From Kutzneria viridogrisea (GTDB taxonomy: Bacteria; Actinomycetota; Actinomycetes; Mycobacteriales; Pseudonocardiaceae): 64,000 nt of DNA. The notes under the pieces are model-generated. The model saw only the letters and a list, made by a program, of their open reading frames with translations, made no database searches and had not been told where the DNA came from. Below are positions 60,173 through 64,000 of the stretch, in pieces; position 1 is the first letter of the stretch; the number at the start of each line of letters is the position of its first letter. Where the stretch lies: positions 434,001-498,000 of the forward strand of contig JACJID010000007.1 of assembly GCA_014138725.1 (NCBI GenBank), given 5' to 3'. Position numbers and translations under genes: made by a program.

Positions 60173-61801
60173 CTAGGCGTTCTGCAACAGCTGGGTGGCC
60201 TTCACCGCGTTGGCCACCTGGGTGCAGTCGGCGGTCGTGGTGCCCGCGACCCCGGTCCTGGCGTTGGTGGTGCACGCCGTGTTCAGCGCGTTGCCCAGGT
60301 CCTTGAACGTGGCCGAGGAGCGCAGCAGGTTCTCCACCTTCCACCACAGCGCGATCGACTTGTTCTCGCCGAGGCCCCGGACGGTCTGCCCGTTGAAGGT
60401 GTCCCCGTCGGTGATCAGGTAGTCCACCTTGCCGACCACTCCGGCGTTGATGTGCTCGTCACCGTCCGGGCCGACCCAGTACTTGCCGTTGACCCGGTCC
60501 GGGCCGGGGCCCTCACCGGAGTTGGCCGGGTTCTTCATGTCCCGGACCTGGCCGATCGAGGAGCCCACGCCGAGCAGCCAGCGGTTGGCCCCGGTCGCGT
60601 TGGGGTCGTTGGCCTTGATGGCGATGAACTTGCCGAACACGTCGGACATGCCCTCGTTGATGGCCTGGGCGTAGCCGCCCTTGAGGCCGTTGACGTGCTG
60701 GGTGACGCCGTGGGTCAGCTCGTGGCCGGTGATGTCCAGCGTGGTCACGCCCTCACCGAAGGCCATCTGCTCACCGTCCCAGAAGGCGTTGGCCCACGGG
60801 CACTGCGTGTGCCGCAGGCCGTCGTTGCCGGTGCTGATCTCGCACATGCGCACGGTGCCGCGCAGCGCCTTGCCCCGGCCGTCGTTGTAGTTCGCGCCGA
60901 TGTTGGCCGTCAGGTCGTAGCCGGTGTAGGTGCTGTAGAACGACTGCGCCGAGCCGAAGTAGTCGTACACCTTGTTGACGTCGGCGGTCGCGGCGGCGGC
61001 CTGGCCCTCGGCCCTGCTGACGCCGAACGCCTGCCCGGTGCCGCAGCGGATGTCGGCCAGCGTGGCCGTGTCCAGGTCCACGATCTTGCGCTTGGCGTCG
61101 CACACCACGCGGTTGGTCGCGTGCCGCGCCTCGCCCCAGACGGTCAGCACCTGGTTCGTCTCGGCCCGCACCACCACGGTCCACTTGTCCTCGGGGTCCG
61201 CGCCGTGCACCGGCACGAAGTAGGCCGGGACCGCGGTGGCGCTGGTGCCGTCGGTGCCCAGGCTCGCGTCGTACCAGTAGTTCTCGGCAGCGTCCGCGCG
61301 CAGGGCCTTGGCGGTGCTGTCCTTCTTGGCCACCGCGTCCACGGCGGCCTTGCCCGCCTTGGCCTTCGCGGCCGTGCTGTCGGCGGGGAAGCCGCCCTCG
61401 CTGCGCTGGCTGGTCTTGCCGACGGCGGCGAGCAGGGCGCCCGAACCGTCGAGGTCCTGCACGATCTGCGCGCCGAAGACCGGCACGCCGCCGATCCGCT
61501 GTTGCAGCTTGGCGATGCTGCCGCCGGGCAGCTGCCGCACCTCGGACAGCACCAGTTCGCCGACCGGCAGGCCGAACTGCCTGGCCAGCCGCGCGGTGTG
61601 CGACTGGGCGGCACCGGCCGTGCTCGCGCCCTGTGGGGCGGCGACCGGGGTGGTCGGCTCGACGGCGATGACGCGGCCCGAGCCGTCGGTGCTGAGCTGG
61701 TCGGTCTGCGCGGATGCCGTTGCGGCACCGCCGATCCCGCCCGCGATCAGCGAGGAGGCTGCCAACGCGGCCGCGATCGCGGCCGTTCTCCTGGAGGACA
61801 T
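60173..61801 (-). CDS. secreted thermolysin-like metalloprotease (M4)
   Basis: This 542-residue pre-pro-enzyme has a signal peptide (residues 1-31), a FTP/PepSY-type propeptide (about 70-215) and an M4 catalytic domain. Zinc ligands are His360 and His364 in GHELTHGVTQH with Glu361 as general base, and Glu383 in INEGMSDVFG; DEHINAGVVGK supplies the transition-state His. It is of the griselysin type, cleaving peptide bonds before hydrophobic residues outside the cell. It has its own terminator and promoter region. Confidence 0.95.
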   Translation of the reverse strand: MSSRRTAAIAAALAASSLIAGGIGGAATASAQTDQLSTDGSGRVIAVEPTTPVAAPQGASTAGAAQSHTARLARQFGLPVGELVLSEVRQLPGGSIAKLQQRIGGVPVFGAQIVQDLDGSGALLAAVGKTSQRSEGGFPADSTAAKAKAGKAAVDAVAKKDSTAKALRADAAENYWYDASLGTDGTSATAVPAYFVPVHGADPEDKWTVVVRAETNQVLTVWGEARHATNRVVCDAKRKIVDLDTATLADIRCGTGQAFGVSRAEGQAAAATADVNKVYDYFGSAQSFYSTYTGYDLTANIGANYNDGRGKALRGTVRMCEISTGNDGLRHTQCPWANAFWDGEQMAFGEGVTTLDITGHELTHGVTQHVNGLKGGYAQAINEGMSDVFGKFIAIKANDPNATGANRWLLGVGSSIGQVRDMKNPANSGEGPGPDRVNGKYWVGPDGDEHINAGVVGKVDYLITDGDTFNGQTVRGLGENKSIALWWKVENLLRSSATFKDLGNALNTACTTNARTGVAGTTTADCTQVANAVKATQLLQNA

Positions 61802-61892
61802 TCGGTGGAACCTTCCGCAGGGAGGTCAACTGACGTGACCCGTGCGGGAATCCTCCGTAAACACCGACAACTGTCAAAGAGCAGAAAGTCGG

Positions 61893-63161
61893 TCACACAC
61901 CCCCCGAACGGCGGGTTGCGGACACAGGGCACGTACCCATTGCGGCGTCAACGACCTCCGCCACCCGCCCCGCGCCGTCCTCCTGGGCGATCCGCCGCGC
62001 GATGGTCTCGGCACGGCGGCGGTGCGCGGGCGCGCCAACGGCCTGGGCCAGTGCGGCACCGAGCCGGTCGGCGCGCAGACCTCGCAGCGGCAGCGCCGCG
62101 GGCGCCACGCCCAGTTCCACGAGTCGGCGCGCCCAGAACGGTTGGTCGTGCGCGAGCGGAACGGGTACCGCGGGCACACCGGCTCGCAGTCCGGCGGCGG
62201 TGGTTCCCGCGCCCGCGTGGTGCACCACGGCCGACACGCGGGGCAGCAACCACTCGTGCGGCACGTGGTCCACTGTGCACACGTTCTCGCCGGACGCCGT
62301 CAGCTCTGCCCAACCGCGGTGCACGATCGCGCGGAATCCCGTGCTGCGCAGGGTTTCCCGCACGACCTGGCCGAGCCGTTCGCCGCGGCCCACGCCCATG
62401 CTGCCGAATCCGATGTAGACCGGGGGCGGGCCCGCCGCGAGGAAGTCGACCAGTTCCGGTGAGGGCCGCCAGTCGGCCGGGGTCGGCGGCCACCAGTAGC
62501 CGACGACCTCCATGCCGCGCGGCCAGTCCGGTGGGCGGGGCACCACCGTGGGGCTGACCCCGTGCAGCACCGTCCACCGCGCCGTCGTTGTCCGCGCGCG
62601 CCGGGAGAGGCCCAGTTCGGCGCGCAGGTCGCGCACGACCCCGCCGAACAACGCCTGCCCCAGCAGCCCGAACGCCGTGGCACTGGCCTTGTTCGCCCAC
62701 GGACCGAGGTCGCGCCCGCCCAACGGTGACGGTGGCAGGTACCGGGTCGGCGCCGAGGTCTGCAACGGCACGGCGAGGAACCGGCTGCCCTGGGCCTCGG
62801 CGATCTGCGCGCCGAACAGCAGCGTGGACAACGAGCACATGATCACGTCCGCGGTGGAGCAGGCGGCGATCATCTCCGGGATCTGCGCGCGCAGGACGTC
62901 CACGCCGATGCGCATGACCGAGGCGGTGCCGCGCGGACCCGAGGTGTTGGCCGCCTGGCCGCGTTTCGTGGCGGCGACAGCGCGTGGATCCTGCTGCGAC
63001 AACGGGTGGAAGTCCAAGCCAGCACTGGTGATCAGCGGCCCGAACCGGTCCGCCGCGGCGATGCCGACCTCGTGCCCGGCCGCGCGCAGGCGTGCCCCGA
63101 GTCCGGCGTAGGGGGCGACATCACCGTGGCTGCCGCTGGTCATGATGAGGATGCGGGTCAT
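61893..63161 (-). CDS. UGT-type glycosyltransferase
   Basis: This 422-residue GT-B enzyme starts MTRILIMTSGSHGDVAPYAGLGARLRAAGHEV, with a C-terminal donor site VHHAGAGTTAAGLRAGVPAVPVPLAHDQPFWARRL. This matches the sterol 3-beta-glucosyltransferase/vancomycin Gtf group. ATG 63161 overlaps the TetR stop by 4 nt, so the pair is cotranscribed and self-regulated. It could glycosylate an antibiotic or xenobiotic as a resistance step. The acceptor is unknown. Confidence 0.92.
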   Translation of the reverse strand: MTRILIMTSGSHGDVAPYAGLGARLRAAGHEVGIAAADRFGPLITSAGLDFHPLSQQDPRAVAATKRGQAANTSGPRGTASVMRIGVDVLRAQIPEMIAACSTADVIMCSLSTLLFGAQIAEAQGSRFLAVPLQTSAPTRYLPPSPLGGRDLGPWANKASATAFGLLGQALFGGVVRDLRAELGLSRRARTTTARWTVLHGVSPTVVPRPPDWPRGMEVVGYWWPPTPADWRPSPELVDFLAAGPPPVYIGFGSMGVGRGERLGQVVRETLRSTGFRAIVHRGWAELTASGENVCTVDHVPHEWLLPRVSAVVHHAGAGTTAAGLRAGVPAVPVPLAHDQPFWARRLVELGVAPAALPLRGLRADRLGAALAQAVGAPAHRRRAETIARRIAQEDGAGRVAEVVDAAMGTCPVSATRRSGGV

Positions 63162-63811
63162 GTCGGCCTCCTCGTGGCCAGGTCGAAGGTGGTGACCAGT
63201 TCGGCGGCGAAGGCGCGCACGTCGAAACCGGGGTCGCGGGACAGGCAGTTGCCCGCGCTGTCGATGGCGCTGCGCACCGCGATGCCCATGGCCGCCGGTT
63301 CGAACTCGCGGAACTCCCCGCTGCGCAGGCCTTCCTGGAAGATCGGGAGCAGGTCCAGCGCGGCCAGTCCGTGTGGCAGCGGCATCGCCTGCTCGGCCAG
63401 CTGGTCCAGGCGCAGGCCCTCCGGGGTGCGGTAGCTGCTGCCGAGCTCCACCAACGCCAGGGCGTCCAACCGGTGCGCGGCGGTGAACTCCAGGTTGGCG
63501 CTGATGTAGGCGCGCAGCTTGCCCGATGCGGAGTGCTCGCGGCTGACGGCCGCGCCGATGGCCGCCGCGCCGCGCTCGTAGACGTCCCAGATCAGCGCGC
63601 GGATCAGCGAGTCCTTGTCGGTGAAGTGGTACAGGATCACGCCCTTGCTGACGCCGATCTGCCGGGCGATCCGCGCCAGCGAGGTCTTCGCGTACCCCAG
63701 TTCGGCGATCACCTCGGCGGTGGCTCGCAGGATCTGGGCCCGCCGCGCCGCCTCCAGGAACGTCTGACCGTCTGGTTCAGTGTCTGACCGCACGGTCAGA
63801 GCATGAACCAT
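63158..63811 (-). CDS. TetR-family repressor
   Basis: This regulator of about 217 residues has the HTH SLARIARQIGVSKGVILYHFTDKDSLIRAL and an elongated ligand domain. I place the start at ATG 63811, but no Shine-Dalgarno precedes it, and a perfect TGACCG-CA-CGGTCA palindrome falls inside codons 5-9. GTG 63793 or a leaderless start is possible. It is coupled to the glycosyltransferase and divergent from a DinB-type gene. Confidence 0.9.
   Translation of the reverse strand: MVHALTVRSDTEPDGQTFLEAARRAQILRATAEVIAELGYAKTSLARIARQIGVSKGVILYHFTDKDSLIRALIWDVYERGAAAIGAAVSREHSASGKLRAYISANLEFTAAHRLDALALVELGSSYRTPEGLRLDQLAEQAMPLPHGLAALDLLPIFQEGLRSGEFREFEPAAMGIAVRSAIDSAGNCLSRDPGFDVRAFAAELVTTFDLATRRPT
63785..63798. 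promoter_or_regulatory. TetR operator near the regulator start
   Basis: TGACCG-CA-CGGTCA is a perfect palindrome. Further half-sites lie at 63764 (TGACCG) and 63813 (CGGTCA), giving an array between TetR and the divergent gene at 63848. Confidence 0.65.
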
Positions 63812-63847
63812 GCGGTCAGGAGGCGTCAACACCTACACTCACCGCCC

Positions 63848-64000
63848 ATGACCGACCTGGACGAGCACGGTCGCCCGCACCCGCCCTCAGCCGGCGACGA
63901 GACCGCGACCTTGCTGGGCTTCCTGGAGGTGCAGCGCGCGACCCTGGCGTGGAAGTGCGGTGGCCTGGACGCGGCCGGGCTGCGGGCGAGCCTCACGCCG
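63848..64000 (+). CDS. DinB/DUF664-family protein (5' part only)
   Basis: The visible 51 residues (ATG 63848) include DETATLLGFLEVQRATLAWK and CGGLDAAGLRASLTP, the standard start of actinobacterial DUF664/mini-circle DinB proteins, a thiol-transferase-like helical bundle. The rest is beyond the right edge. Function unknown. It is divergent from TetR and probably under the same operator. Confidence 0.85.
   Translation, partial: MTDLDEHGRPHPPSAGDETATLLGFLEVQRATLAWKCGGLDAAGLRASLTP

Overview
The window is high-GC DNA with frequent GTG starts, short intergenic gaps, many 4-nt start/stop overlaps, and actinomycete signature genes (SARP regulator, DosR-like regulator with Acg-type and universal-stress proteins, deazaflavin-type nitroreductase, LacI-type TGAGAGCGCTCTCA box, DUF664/DinB). 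This points to a filamentous actinomycete. Pseudonocardiaceae (Amycolatopsis, Saccharothrix or similar) is my best guess, from general style only. I see no rRNA, tRNA, CRISPR array, integrase or transposase.

Region 1 (1-11.4 kb) is a small peptide locus on the minus strand: a SARP/TPR-like regulator, a 2-oxoglutarate/Fe(II) oxygenase, a dimodular NRPS (C*-A-T-C-A-NMT-T-TE) whose second adenylation code reads as glycine and which carries an N-methyltransferase (so probably a sarcosine unit), and a polar amino-acid ABC permease running off the left edge. Region 2 (11.8-17.8 kb) holds a TolB-propeller/amidohydrolase fusion, then a TetR gene, an FAD monooxygenase and a quinone-type oxidoreductase. 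The last two share the same palindromic operator, which was carried to the second site on a duplicated block that also contains a broken copy of the TetR 5' end.

Region 3 (18-25 kb) has a tightly overlapping four-gene operon of two unknown proteins, a TPR protein and a CHAT (caspase-like) protease, which is a candidate conflict or cell-death system. Beyond it are two small membrane/envelope-type genes sharing a repeated domain, and a KDPG aldolase. Region 4 (25.1-32.9 kb) is a tail-only siphophage-type operon (terminator, tube, G/GT chaperones with a GGGGGAA slip site, tape measure, Dit, fibre, hub) headed by an ArsR-type regulator. It has no capsid, terminase, integrase or lysis genes.

Region 5 (33-41.2 kb) has a lipase/BrkB pair, a SARP-NB-ARC regulator and a convergent tailoring cassette (acyltransferase, O-methyltransferase, NTF2-like protein, FAD hydroxylase). 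Region 6 (41.4-44 kb) looks like a DosR-type dormancy mini-regulon. Region 7 (44-50.7 kb) has ferredoxin/P450/TetR, an NTF2-like gene, XRE-cupin/thioredoxin-reductase-like genes, secreted DUF2252 and a deazaflavin-type nitroreductase. Region 8 (50.7-64 kb) has a frameshifted membrane protein, GH64 glucanase, TrpF, a DUF4157 protein with a permuted papain-like tail, a secreted S33 peptidase, an APC permease with an orphan F-type ATPase subunit a, a thermolysin-like protease, and a TetR-glycosyltransferase pair.

Scattered through the right two thirds is a family of 49-nt palindromes (outer arms CATGAAGGTGCCGTT and its complement, variable but self-complementary inner arms) that sit just after gene ends, several between convergent genes.
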